DNA of 23,968 nucleotides from contig CAKRAT010000034.1 of the NCBI GenBank assembly GCA_934295165.1, positions 1 through 23,968 on the forward strand, written 5' to 3'. This stretch comes from an uncultured Dorea sp. (lineage in GTDB: Bacteria; Bacillota; Clostridia; Lachnospirales; Lachnospiraceae). The translations under genes were made by a program, and so were the position numbers. This document shows positions 15,018 through 22,454 of the stretch, piece by piece (the first letter of the stretch is position 1; each line of letters opens with the position of its first letter). The notes under the pieces were generated by a model, which ran no database searches, was not told the origin of the DNA, and was given only the letters and a program-made list of their open reading frames with translations.

Positions 15018-16223
15018 ATGAAAAAGAAACTGGTAGTGTTATTATTATCAGCAGCTATGTGTGTAACAGCACTTGGCGGATGTGGAGCAAAATCAGACAG
15101 CTCCGACAGCGGCAGTGACAAGAAGACAGAGGCTTCTTCAAAAGATGAGGATCAGAAGGCAGCAGATGCAGTTGCAAAGAAGATTGACGCCATCTATGTA
15201 CAGGAAAGAAATGACAAGACAGATGAGCAGTGTAAAGAAGCGAAAGAAGCGTGGGACAAATTGACAGATGCACAGAAAGAACTGGTAGAAGGTGAAAATG
15301 CAGATCCGGATTATTTCGGAAGAGATACAGGAGATGCTTCTCTGGATGATCCGTTAAATGAAGATAATATCGGAGAGAAAGAACTTCTGGTGGTAAGTTT
15401 TGGAACATCATTCAATGCAAGCCGCGCAGCTGATATTGGAGGAGTAGAAAAAGCACTTCAGGCAGCGAATCCGGACTGGTCTGTAAGAAGGGCATTTACA
15501 GCACAGATCATCATCAACCATGTACAGGCAAGAGATGATGAGAAGATCGACAATATGGATCAGGCTTTAGAGCGTGCAGTAAAAAATGGTGTTAAAGAAC
15601 TGGTTGTACAGCCAACACATCTGATGCATGGTGCAGAATATGATGAATTGACAGAAGCAGTTAATAACTACAAGGATAAATTTGAATCTGTTAAGATTGC
15701 AGAACCTCTTCTCGGAGAAGTTGGAGCAGATGCAACAGAAATCAATGCAGATAAAGCAGCAGTAGCAGAAGCAATTACGGCAGAAGCTGTAAAGACAGCA
15801 GAATATGACAGTCTGGATGCAGCAGCAGAAGACAGCACAGCATTTGTATTCATGGGACACGGAACATCGCATACAGCAAAGATCAGCTATTCCCAGATGC
15901 AGACACAGATGGAACAGCTTGGATATAAGAATGTATTCATCGGAACTGTAGAAGGTGAGCCGGAAGAGACATCATGTGAAAATGTAATCGAAAAAGTAAA
16001 AGAAGCAGGATATAAGAATGTAATTCTCCGTCCGCTTATGGTTGTAGCTGGAGATCATGCGAATAATGATATGGCCGGAGATGATGATGATTCATGGCTG
16101 AGTCAGTTCGAGGCATCTGAGAACTTTGACAGTGTGAAGACACAGATCGCAGGACTTGGAGAAATTGATGCAATCCAGCAGTTATATGTAGCTCATACGA
16201 AAGCTGCTATAGATGCACAGTAA
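15018..16223 (+). CDS. Surface lipoprotein with CbiK-type cobaltochelatase domain
   Basis: 401 residues. A lipoprotein signal (MKKKLVVLLLSAAMCVTAL) ends in a lipobox with Cys22, followed by a Ser/Asp-rich linker. Residues about 48-92 (KKIDAIYVQ, then AKEAWDKLTDAQKELV) resemble a small helical repeat found in Gram-positive surface proteins. Residues about 120-398 form a CbiK-like sirohydrochlorin cobaltochelatase domain: LLVVSFGTSF at its start, VQPTHLMHG with His201/His204, FMGHGTSH with His281, and VAGDHANNDMAGD with His347. These histidines correspond to the metal and catalytic positions of CbiK. Cytoplasmic CbiK inserts Co2+ into sirohydrochlorin. A surface version may instead bind heme, a corrinoid precursor or metal, as proposed for periplasmic CbiK of sulfate reducers. 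The perfect AGGAGGT site and the upstream cobalamin riboswitch indicate B12-repressed expression. Confidence 0.88.
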   Translation: MKKKLVVLLLSAAMCVTALGGCGAKSDSSDSGSDKKTEASSKDEDQKAADAVAKKIDAIYVQERNDKTDEQCKEAKEAWDKLTDAQKELVEGENADPDYFGRDTGDASLDDPLNEDNIGEKELLVVSFGTSFNASRAADIGGVEKALQAANPDWSVRRAFTAQIIINHVQARDDEKIDNMDQALERAVKNGVKELVVQPTHLMHGAEYDELTEAVNNYKDKFESVKIAEPLLGEVGADATEINADKAAVAEAITAEAVKTAEYDSLDAAAEDSTAFVFMGHGTSHTAKISYSQMQTQMEQLGYKNVFIGTVEGEPEETSCENVIEKVKEAGYKNVILRPLMVVAGDHANNDMAGDDDDSWLSQFEASENFDSVKTQIAGLGEIDAIQQLYVAHTKAAIDAQ

Positions 16224-16265
16224 GAACCGAAACAGACCTGAATAATATATTAAAGGGAGACAACA

Positions 16266-16820
16266 ATGTTGAAAAAGAGATTAATAGCAGTTATTTTGTC
16301 GGTGGTAATGTCGGCAGCAGTATTTACAGGATGTGCCAGTAAGGATGACAGTAGTAAATCAGACAGTGGCTCAACAAAGACAGAACAGCAGGAGTCAGAC
16401 AGCAAAAAAGAAAAAACAAAAGATTCGGAATCTGAACCGGCAAAGGCACCAATTGAAGATGGAATCTATACTGCAGAATTTAAGACAGACAGTACGATGT
16501 TTCATGTAAATGAAGCGGATGAAGGAAAAGGAACACTGACTGTAGAAGATGGAAAGATGACGATACATATTAGTCTCGTATCAAAGAATATTGTAAATCT
16601 GTTTCCGGGTACAGCAAAAGAAGCACAGAAAAAAGGTGCTGAACTTTTAGAGCCGACTACAGATGAAGTTACATACAGTGACGGGACTACGGAAGAAGTT
16701 TATGGATTTGATGTTCCGGTTCCGGCATTGGATGAAGAATTTGATCTGGCACTGATCGGAACAAAAGGGAAATGGTATGATCACAAGGTGAGTGTGACCA
16801 ATCCCATAAAAGCGGAATAA
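16266..16820 (+). CDS. Lipoprotein of unknown function in the cobalamin-riboswitch operon
   Basis: 184 residues. The signal peptide ends in a lipobox, TGC, with Cys23. A Ser/Lys/Glu-rich linker follows (about 25-62), then a single beta-rich domain (about 63-182). The domain opens with DGIYTAEFKTDS, contains GTLTVEDGKMTIHISLVSK and closes with GKWYDHKVSVTNP. This outline (a DGxY opening strand, a vEDGK mid strand and a final y-h-v strand) recalls NEAT-like Ig-fold tetrapyrrole binders, but the resemblance is by eye only. It is 42 nt after the CbiK-like gene with its own AAGGGAG site and no terminator between, so it should share riboswitch control. A terminator follows. A role in cobamide, heme or precursor capture is inferred from context. 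Confidence 0.8.
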   Translation: MLKKRLIAVILSVVMSAAVFTGCASKDDSSKSDSGSTKTEQQESDSKKEKTKDSESEPAKAPIEDGIYTAEFKTDSTMFHVNEADEGKGTLTVEDGKMTIHISLVSKNIVNLFPGTAKEAQKKGAELLEPTTDEVTYSDGTTEEVYGFDVPVPALDEEFDLALIGTKGKWYDHKVSVTNPIKAE

Positions 16821-16836
16821 GGTATTATAGTAGCAT

Positions 16837-16897
16837 AAAAACTCTTATTTTTCATAGATTGTACAGAGTACAGATATGGAAGATAAGAGTTTTTTTA
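16837..16897 (+). terminator. Terminator of the cobalamin-riboswitch operon
   Basis: AAAAACTCTTAT (16837-16848) pairs with ATAAGAGTTTTT (16883-16894). The stem continues inward (TTTCATA with TATGGAA) and ends in a T8 run (16890-16897), 17 nt after the stop codon. Confidence 0.85.
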
Positions 16898-16934
16898 TTA
16901 TTTTCACAGGTTCGAAAGAAAATGCCGCGGAAGA

Positions 16935-16950
16935 TTTTGTGTACACAAAA
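16935..16950. promoter_or_regulatory. Perfect 16-bp palindrome upstream of the phosphofructokinase gene
   Basis: TTTTGTGTACACAAAA is fully self-complementary. It lies about 90-110 nt upstream of the candidate pfk promoter. It could be an operator for a dimeric regulator; the match to the Rex consensus (which has a longer spacer) is incomplete. Confidence 0.35.
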
Positions 16951-17041
16951 AGTCTCTATAAGAAGTTTTCAATAATGTAGATTATAAGTAGAACAAAGTT
17001 GAAAAAAAGTAGTGAAAATGCATAAAAAACATAATAATTAC

Positions 17042-17070
17042 TGGACTTTTATGTGAAAATACACTAATAT
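17042..17070 (+). promoter_or_regulatory. Candidate promoter of the phosphofructokinase gene
   Basis: TGGACT (17042-17047) and TAATAT (17065-17070) are 17 nt apart, giving a leader of about 40 nt. Confidence 0.5.
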
Positions 17071-17115
17071 TGAATTAACAGTAAAACGAAATAAAAACAG
17101 GAAGGAAACAAGCGG

Positions 17116-18363
17116 ATGAAAGGAAATGTAATTGTAGGACAATCTGGGGGACCAACTGCAGCAATCAATGCCAGCCTTGCAGGTGTATATCGGACAGCGA
17201 AAGACCGTGGAGCGAATAAAGTGTATGGAATGCTTCATGGAATTCAAGGGTTATTAAAGGAAAAATATATTGATCTGTCTGATCATATTAAGACAGAACT
17301 TGATGCAGAGTTATTAAAAAGAACACCGGCTGCATTCTTGGGTTCATGCAGATATAAGCTTCCGGAGATCCATGAGAACAGGGAAGTATATGATAAGATA
17401 TTCGAAATTCTGGACAAATTGGATATCGAGGCATTTATTTATATCGGTGGAAATGATTCTATGGACACAATCAAAAAATTATCTGATTATGCCATTGTAT
17501 TTGGTCATGCGATCCGTTTCATTGGGTGTCCGAAGACGATTGATAATGATCTTGCCCTGACTGATCATACACCGGGATATGGAAGTGCAGCAAAATACAT
17601 CGGAACATCGATGAAAGAGATCATACGTGACAGCTTCTGCCTGGAATATGAAAAAGGTGTGGTATCCATTGTTGAGATTATGGGAAGAAACGCAGGATGG
17701 CTGACAGGATCTGCAGCATTGTCACAGGGTGAAGACTGTGAAGGACCAGATCTTATTTATCTGCCGGAAATTCCGTTTGATCTGCAGTTATTTGGGGAAA
17801 AGATCAAACAGTTATTGCAGGAAAAGACATCGATCGTGGTTGCGGTATCGGAAGGAATCCGCACTGCAGACGGGACATATGTATGCGAACTTGGCAACAG
17901 CATAGATTTTGTGGATGCATTTGGTCATAAGCAGTTATCAGGAACGGCTTCGTATCTTGCAAGTTATATTGCCGGTGAAATTGGTTGCAAAACGCGTGCG
18001 ATTGAATTAAGTACACTGCAAAGAGCTGCGTCTCATGCAGCTTCCAGAGTTGATATCCTGGAAGCATATCAGGTTGGCGGAGCCGCAGTAAAAGCAGCAG
18101 ATGAGGGAGATACCGGAAAGATGGTTGTTCTGAAGCGTCTGTCCGATGATCCATACCAGTGCGGAACAGAAGTAAAAGATGTACATAAGATTGCAAACGA
18201 TGAAAAGCTTGTACCAAGAAGCTGGGTAAACAAAGAAGGTACTTATGTAACGAATGAGTTTATTTCTTATGTACGTCCACTGATACAGGGAGATGTATCA
18301 CCGGTTATGGTAGATGGAATTCCGAGACATCTGTATACACCGAAGGAATTAAGTCATAGATAA
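17116..18363 (+). CDS. Phosphofructokinase, signature of the pyrophosphate-dependent type
   Basis: 415 residues, longer than the classical bacterial ATP enzyme (about 320). The N-terminal GQSGGPTAAINAS forms the phosphate-donor loop. GGNDSMDT (111-118) has Asp114 and PKTIDND (139-145) has Lys140, where ATP-dependent enzymes carry Gly at both positions (GGDGS, PGTIDND). This Asp/Lys pair is the known marker of PPi-dependent enzymes, which phosphorylate fructose 6-phosphate reversibly with diphosphate. EIMGRNAGWL (substrate binding) is intact. The protein is cytoplasmic and glycolytic/gluconeogenic. It is a single-gene unit: promoter upstream, terminator 28 nt after the stop. Confidence 0.9.
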   Translation: MKGNVIVGQSGGPTAAINASLAGVYRTAKDRGANKVYGMLHGIQGLLKEKYIDLSDHIKTELDAELLKRTPAAFLGSCRYKLPEIHENREVYDKIFEILDKLDIEAFIYIGGNDSMDTIKKLSDYAIVFGHAIRFIGCPKTIDNDLALTDHTPGYGSAAKYIGTSMKEIIRDSFCLEYEKGVVSIVEIMGRNAGWLTGSAALSQGEDCEGPDLIYLPEIPFDLQLFGEKIKQLLQEKTSIVVAVSEGIRTADGTYVCELGNSIDFVDAFGHKQLSGTASYLASYIAGEIGCKTRAIELSTLQRAASHAASRVDILEAYQVGGAAVKAADEGDTGKMVVLKRLSDDPYQCGTEVKDVHKIANDEKLVPRSWVNKEGTYVTNEFISYVRPLIQGDVSPVMVDGIPRHLYTPKELSHR

Positions 18364-18390
18364 AAAATACAAATATAAGTAAAAAAGAAT

Positions 18391-18431
18391 AAAAGACGTC
18401 TTGCTTTGAGATTTCATGGCAGACGTCTTTT
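18391..18431 (+). terminator. Terminator after the phosphofructokinase gene
   Basis: AAAAGACGTCT (18391-18401) and AGACGTCTTTT (18421-18431) form a perfect 11-bp stem ending in T4. The A-run on the other side could also terminate minus-strand transcripts. Confidence 0.8.
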
Positions 18432-18488
18432 GAGTATATTCAAAAAAATCTCCTTCAAAAAAATATAATTGAAAAATAAAAAAAGGTC

Positions 18489-18517
18489 TTGAAATTTCGA
18501 AAATAATCGGGTAATAT
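18489..18517 (+). promoter_or_regulatory. SigA-type promoter of the pseudokinase/Ig-like operon
   Basis: TTGAAA (18489-18494) and TAATAT (18512-18517) are 17 nt apart. The start point would be near 18524, giving a leader of about 115 nt. Confidence 0.7.
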
Positions 18518-18523
18518 ATGATC

Positions 18524-18562
18524 AATCTATATTTTCAAGATAGATTCGGTTAATTAATCTAT
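18524..18562 (+). other. Leader repeats: AATCTAT inverted and direct copies
   Basis: AATCTAT (18524-18530) faces ATAGATT (18540-18546) across a 9-nt loop, and a third AATCTAT lies at 18556-18562. The group sits at the predicted transcription start. It could be an RNA hairpin or a repressor site. Confidence 0.35.
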
Positions 18563-18627
18563 AAAGATTCTATAACTTGTGTGAGGGTTCAACAATTTAC
18601 CATTTATAAAAACTGAAGAGAAGAATT

Positions 18628-18634
18628 GAGGTGG
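18628..18634 (+). promoter_or_regulatory. Ribosome binding site supporting a TTG start
   Basis: GAGGTGG ends 6 nt before TTG 18641. The alternative in-frame TTG at 18626 overlaps this site and has only a weak upstream purine run. The ATG at 18635 is out of frame. Confidence 0.65.
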
Positions 18635-18640
18635 TATGCA

Positions 18641-20203
18641 TTGCAGCAAAAAGAAAACTATGATGTACTGCGCCTGATCGAACATGGACAGATGTGTTAT
18701 ATCAGCTCTGAAAATGTACAGGGAAAGAACATTGCCCGGCATTTGAAGTATCATCCGGTAATGGAGAAGAGAGATTTGTTCCTGCTGCTGAAAGAGATTG
18801 CAGAACAGTTGAGCCTGATCCACAGATGCAGGGGGAATCCATGTTATCAGTATGTGAATCCATACAGCATTATTATGGCAGAAGATGGAAGAATCTATTT
18901 TCTGGACATGCAGGCAGAATCAAACAGGGAACAGGTCGTCTTTATGCAGAGACGTGATATCCGGGAATATTTTCTTCCACCAGAAGAAAACTATTATCAG
19001 CATGCCAGTAAAGAACTGGATATCTACGGGCTGGGGAAGACATTTCAATACATTCTTGCATCGGTGGAAGCAGAGCCGCGTCTGAGCGGACGGGAAGAAA
19101 ATAGACTGCAGAGAATGATTTCAAAAACGATGGGAACAAAGGGATCCCATTATCAAAGTGTATCAGAACTTCAAAAATATATTCCAAGAGAGAAAGAAAA
19201 AAAGAAGAAAGAAGGAATGAATGATAAGGGAAAAAGAAGCTGGAGGGTGTGCATAACTATAATTCTTGCTTTGGCGGCAGGGGGATATTTTTTTCTGCAT
19301 CAAAGAAAAAGTCTCTCTGATGTAATCGCAAAAGAACAAAAAGGATCAGAGGTATGTGAAATAAAAGTAAACGGAAATGCATCTGAAAAAAGCGAAGGGA
19401 ATGCGGCAGAAGAACAAACTGTTATGCAAAAAATCAGGAACCGGGATGAAGAATATCTGGAACTTGCCCTGGCGTATTTTCTGAATGTCGGAGATATGGA
19501 GAAAAGCCGTTCCTGTCTGAATGAACTGGAGAATGGGATCCTTGCGGATGATTTGAAGATTTTAATCGAAGCATATGAGAATCAGGAATGCCAGGAAGAT
19601 GAAAAGGACTATAAAATGAGACTGGAATATCTGGAAAAAGTATGGGAAAAAAGAAGCAGTGTGTCGGGAGAAAAGAAAAAGCAGGAAATCCAGTGTCTGG
19701 TCAGGGGATATGGGATTCTGGATGATAAAGAAAGTGTAGAGAAGGTGCTGGATCTTGTAAAAGAAGGGATGAAGAGTGAGTATCTGAATGATTCCGTAAA
19801 AAAAGAATTTCTGCAGTATCAGGCTGCAGCGTATGAGAAAAAAGAGAAGAAAGAAGAAGCAGCCCAAATTTATACTGAAATATTGAAAATGGAGCCGCAG
19901 AGTGGCAACAGAGAAGCTTTGTATAAGAAGATAGTACAGTTATATGAAGCGGCAGGAAGACGTGACATGGCGGTTGATACTTGTATTCAGGGGATTGATG
20001 AGCTGAAGGAATCGCAGGATCTGAAATTGCTGCATATAAGATTCATGTGTGCGGATGCAGCGGTCAGCAGGGAGGAGTGTGGAATGAAGATTAAAGAATA
20101 TATGAGAGCGGACATGAATTTACCAGAGAATGAGGCATTTAAAAAACTGCAGAAAGAATATGAAATCAAGGTGGAAGGAGAAGAGGTATGGGTAGGAAGA
20201 TAA
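18641..20203 (+). CDS. Pseudokinase-TM-helical repeat membrane protein (EssB/YukC-like topology)
   Basis: 520 residues from TTG 18641. Residues about 1-180 follow a protein-kinase-like pattern without catalytic residues. The catalytic-loop region is YQYVNPYSIIM instead of HRDxKxxN, and the DFG position reads LDM (88-90). DIYGLGKTFQYIL (127-139) matches the kinase F-helix motif DxxSLG. A Lys-rich stretch (184-200) precedes one TM helix (about 202-219). The C-terminal 290 residues are charged and helical, with TPR-like pairs such as AAAYEKKEKKEEAAQIYTEI (395-414) and the AAGRRDMAVD stretch. This cytoplasmic pseudokinase-TM-extracytoplasmic helical layout is that of EssB/YukC from type VII secretion, but the C-terminal part is longer and no ESX genes are adjacent. 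The last 16 nt overlap the next gene. Confidence 0.75.
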   Translation: MQQKENYDVLRLIEHGQMCYISSENVQGKNIARHLKYHPVMEKRDLFLLLKEIAEQLSLIHRCRGNPCYQYVNPYSIIMAEDGRIYFLDMQAESNREQVVFMQRRDIREYFLPPEENYYQHASKELDIYGLGKTFQYILASVEAEPRLSGREENRLQRMISKTMGTKGSHYQSVSELQKYIPREKEKKKKEGMNDKGKRSWRVCITIILALAAGGYFFLHQRKSLSDVIAKEQKGSEVCEIKVNGNASEKSEGNAAEEQTVMQKIRNRDEEYLELALAYFLNVGDMEKSRSCLNELENGILADDLKILIEAYENQECQEDEKDYKMRLEYLEKVWEKRSSVSGEKKKQEIQCLVRGYGILDDKESVEKVLDLVKEGMKSEYLNDSVKKEFLQYQAAAYEKKEKKEEAAQIYTEILKMEPQSGNREALYKKIVQLYEAAGRRDMAVDTCIQGIDELKESQDLKLLHIRFMCADAAVSREECGMKIKEYMRADMNLPENEAFKKLQKEYEIKVEGEEVWVGR

Positions 20204-22161
20204 AAAAAGCAGCGGTAGTTATGATGGTGGGGATGATGATGGGAGCGCAGCTCTCAGATCTGTCAACATTTGGGATGTCGGTGCAGGCAGAGACAGAAAA
20301 GAAAGATCCAGATAAAGATTTTAAGGAAGAAGGAAAAAATTCGGATAAAGATTTAGAGGAAGATGATAAAGACCCAGATAAAGATTTTAAGGAAGAAGAA
20401 AAAAATCCGGATAAAGATTTAGAGGAAGATGATAAAAATCCAGATAAAGATTCTGAAACGGATGATAAAGGCGATGAAGACAAAGAAGATAAAGAACCAG
20501 AGGAGGAGCAGGAAAAAGAGCCGGTAATTTTCTATCATGTAGAATGTAATGGATCAGATGGGAAAAATGGATATTATATCAATCGTCCGGATGGAAGTAT
20601 TACCCATTTGAGCAAAAGAGGTGTAACAAGATATTTGTTTGAGAATGGAAACGGAGAAATACAGGAAGGTATATTGGGAAAATTAAATGAAAGATACTTT
20701 CTGAAGCAGATGAATTTTACCAATGGTAGAAATGAACTGGAGATATGGATGGAAGATGAAGAGGGACACATGGTAGAAAACTCAGAAAGCAGAAAAGAAT
20801 TCTGGCTTGATGATACAAAACCAGAGGTTCAATTTGAAGTATCAGGTGGTTCGGATGTGTGGCATAAAGAGGCGGCAGAGATTCAGATAGAAGCTTTTGA
20901 TGGGGCAAAGGGCAGTCAGATTGGAGAAATTATATGTAAAACAGGAGAACGGGTAATTGGAAAAGGCAATAAAGAAACTGAAAAATTTTTAATAGAAGAA
21001 GAATCAAAAAGTGGAGAAGGAATTCCGATAACAATTATTGTAACAGATCTTGCAGGAAATCAGACTACAGTAAAAGATAAGATCTTTATTGACCGGACTG
21101 CTCCGAAAGCATCAATACAAGGCATACAGGATTATATGATCACCAGTAAGCCGGTTAAAGTGAATTATCTGGCGGAAGAAGAAAATGAATTTCAGATGGT
21201 GCAGGCATATGTTTTAAAGGAAGATGTAATCGGTAAAAAACAAGAAACAGCCGTAGCGGGATGGAAGGTGGGACGGTCAGAGGAATCAGGAAAAATAAGG
21301 AAAGAAAGCAGTCAGATACTAACAGAAGATGGAAGGTACAAACTTCGGATGGATGTAACAGATCTTGCAGGAAATGAAAAGCATGTGGAGCGTCAGATAA
21401 TCATAGATAAGGAAAATCCGGTGATTGCACATATAGAGGAGCTTGAAGGGAAATATTTAAAATATTTTCAGTGGAACTATATGGAAGAAGATTGGATCAG
21501 AGATTTTACCAGTTATACTTACGTTATGAAACTGGATGATGCAATATACCGGCCGGGAGACAAGATTGAAAAAGAAGGTGTGCATACACTGGCGGTCGAA
21601 GCAGTGGACTCAGCGGGCAATAAGAGTGAAATAAGAGTCAGATTTGTAATTGATCATACACCGCCGGTAGTCAGATTTGAAAATATTAAAGAAGGGGAAA
21701 GTTATGAGAAGGAAAGAAAATTTTATGTCAGAACGGAAGAACCGGAAGATCAGATTGAATACATTAAGATTAATGGAAAGAAGCAAAAGAATGAAAAGCA
21801 AAAAGCTGTTTATGAGTACAAGGTAGAAGAGGCAAAAACGTATGAAGTAGAAGTAAAGGCTGTGGACCTTGCAGGGAATGAACAGGTTTCAAGAATTGGA
21901 TTTCAGGTAGAACCGGAAAAGACGCTTTTTCAGAAGATAGCAGATCCGGTGCGGAAATATATTTTTTATGGAAATAAGAAAACGGTAAAAGCAGAGAATC
22001 AGTTGAAAGGAGAGAGGAATAAAAGAAATAGTAAAAGCATGTTATGGGGAAGTTTTACGATGGTATGCGTAATGATGGGAATTGTGTTCTGGAAACGAGA
22101 ACAGTTAAAGCGTATATTGAAAAAAGAACATCCAGAAAAGGCAGACAACAAAGATATGTAA
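20188..22161 (+). CDS. Membrane-anchored Ig-like repeat surface protein with acidic tandem repeats
   Basis: 657 residues. An N-terminal signal-like segment (about 5-34, ending SVQAE) is followed by an acidic repeat region (40-100) built of a 22-residue unit. Several beta-rich Ig-like domains come next, each closing with the motif D(L/S)AGN (about residues 287, 392, 473, 559) and linked by IDRTAPKA, IDKENPVI and IDHTPPVV. A C-terminal TM segment (about 618-635) and a basic tail follow, so the bulk is extracellular and both ends are membrane-proximal. There is no LPXTG. The start codon overlaps the pseudokinase gene by 16 nt, with AAGGAG just upstream; the two proteins are probably made in fixed ratio and act together. 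The D-x-AGN domains are common in bacterial surface adhesins; the ligand is unknown. Confidence 0.85.
   Translation: MGRKIKKAAVVMMVGMMMGAQLSDLSTFGMSVQAETEKKDPDKDFKEEGKNSDKDLEEDDKDPDKDFKEEEKNPDKDLEEDDKNPDKDSETDDKGDEDKEDKEPEEEQEKEPVIFYHVECNGSDGKNGYYINRPDGSITHLSKRGVTRYLFENGNGEIQEGILGKLNERYFLKQMNFTNGRNELEIWMEDEEGHMVENSESRKEFWLDDTKPEVQFEVSGGSDVWHKEAAEIQIEAFDGAKGSQIGEIICKTGERVIGKGNKETEKFLIEEESKSGEGIPITIIVTDLAGNQTTVKDKIFIDRTAPKASIQGIQDYMITSKPVKVNYLAEEENEFQMVQAYVLKEDVIGKKQETAVAGWKVGRSEESGKIRKESSQILTEDGRYKLRMDVTDLAGNEKHVERQIIIDKENPVIAHIEELEGKYLKYFQWNYMEEDWIRDFTSYTYVMKLDDAIYRPGDKIEKEGVHTLAVEAVDSAGNKSEIRVRFVIDHTPPVVRFENIKEGESYEKERKFYVRTEEPEDQIEYIKINGKKQKNEKQKAVYEYKVEEAKTYEVEVKAVDLAGNEQVSRIGFQVEPEKTLFQKIADPVRKYIFYGNKKTVKAENQLKGERNKRNSKSMLWGSFTMVCVMMGIVFWKREQLKRILKKEHPEKADNKDM
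20305..20469 (+). repeat. 66-bp tandem repeat (2.5 copies) encoding an acidic segment
   Basis: Unit 1 spans 20305-20370, unit 2 spans 20371-20436, and a half copy spans 20437-20469. The encoded unit is DPDKDFKEE(G/E)KN followed by (S/P)DKDLEEDDK. Units 1 and 2 differ by only a few bases, suggesting recent duplication and possible length variation. The internal PDKD/SDKD half-repeat shows an older 33-bp periodicity. Confidence 0.9.
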
Positions 22162-22387
22162 AATGCTTCCATAAAAGGGAGGATGCCGGGTAACCGCTTT
22201 CGCGATTCCCGGCATGTATTATGAAAAAGTTTATTCCAAATAGTATTTACATACTAGATAATGTCTTGTGTATTTCTTTGATGATTATAGTATAAAAAAG
22301 ACCTATGAAGAAAGAATGTTAAAGTAGTGAAAGAATTTTGAAAGATAAATGAACAAATTGTGAACACGGGATTTTACAAAGATTTTG
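22162..22387. other. Intergenic region with a GC-rich hairpin
   Basis: ATGCCGGG (22183-22190) pairs with CCCGGCAT (22208-22215) across a 17-nt loop that holds an inner CGC-TTTC-GCG mini-stem. No T-run follows, so it is at best a weak terminator of the Ig-like operon. A purine-rich GGGAGG abuts the stem, but the only frame beginning there has 13 codons. The rest of the region is AT-rich with nothing I can assign. Confidence 0.45.
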
Positions 22388-22416
22388 TTGGAAAACAGAG
22401 GAAAATAGATTATACT
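22388..22416 (+). promoter_or_regulatory. Promoter of the glycosyltransferase gene
   Basis: TTGGAA (22388-22393) and TATACT (22411-22416) are separated by 17 nt, about 38 nt before the start codon. Confidence 0.65.
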
Positions 22417-22438
22417 AATAGAAGTCAATTTTGAAGAA

Positions 22439-22445
22439 AGAGGAG
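22439..22445 (+). promoter_or_regulatory. Ribosome binding site deciding the glycosyltransferase start
   Basis: AGAGGAG lies 9 nt before ATG 22455. A longer frame from TTG 22431 would include this site and add eight charged residues before the conserved first beta strand. Confidence 0.75.
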
Positions 22446-22454
22446 AAAAGAAGA

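Noticed and set aside
20166..20483. Ser-rich 105-residue minus-strand frame with repeats
   Set aside because: It is the antisense shadow of the 66-bp tandem repeats in the Ig-like gene; its periodicity is inherited from them.
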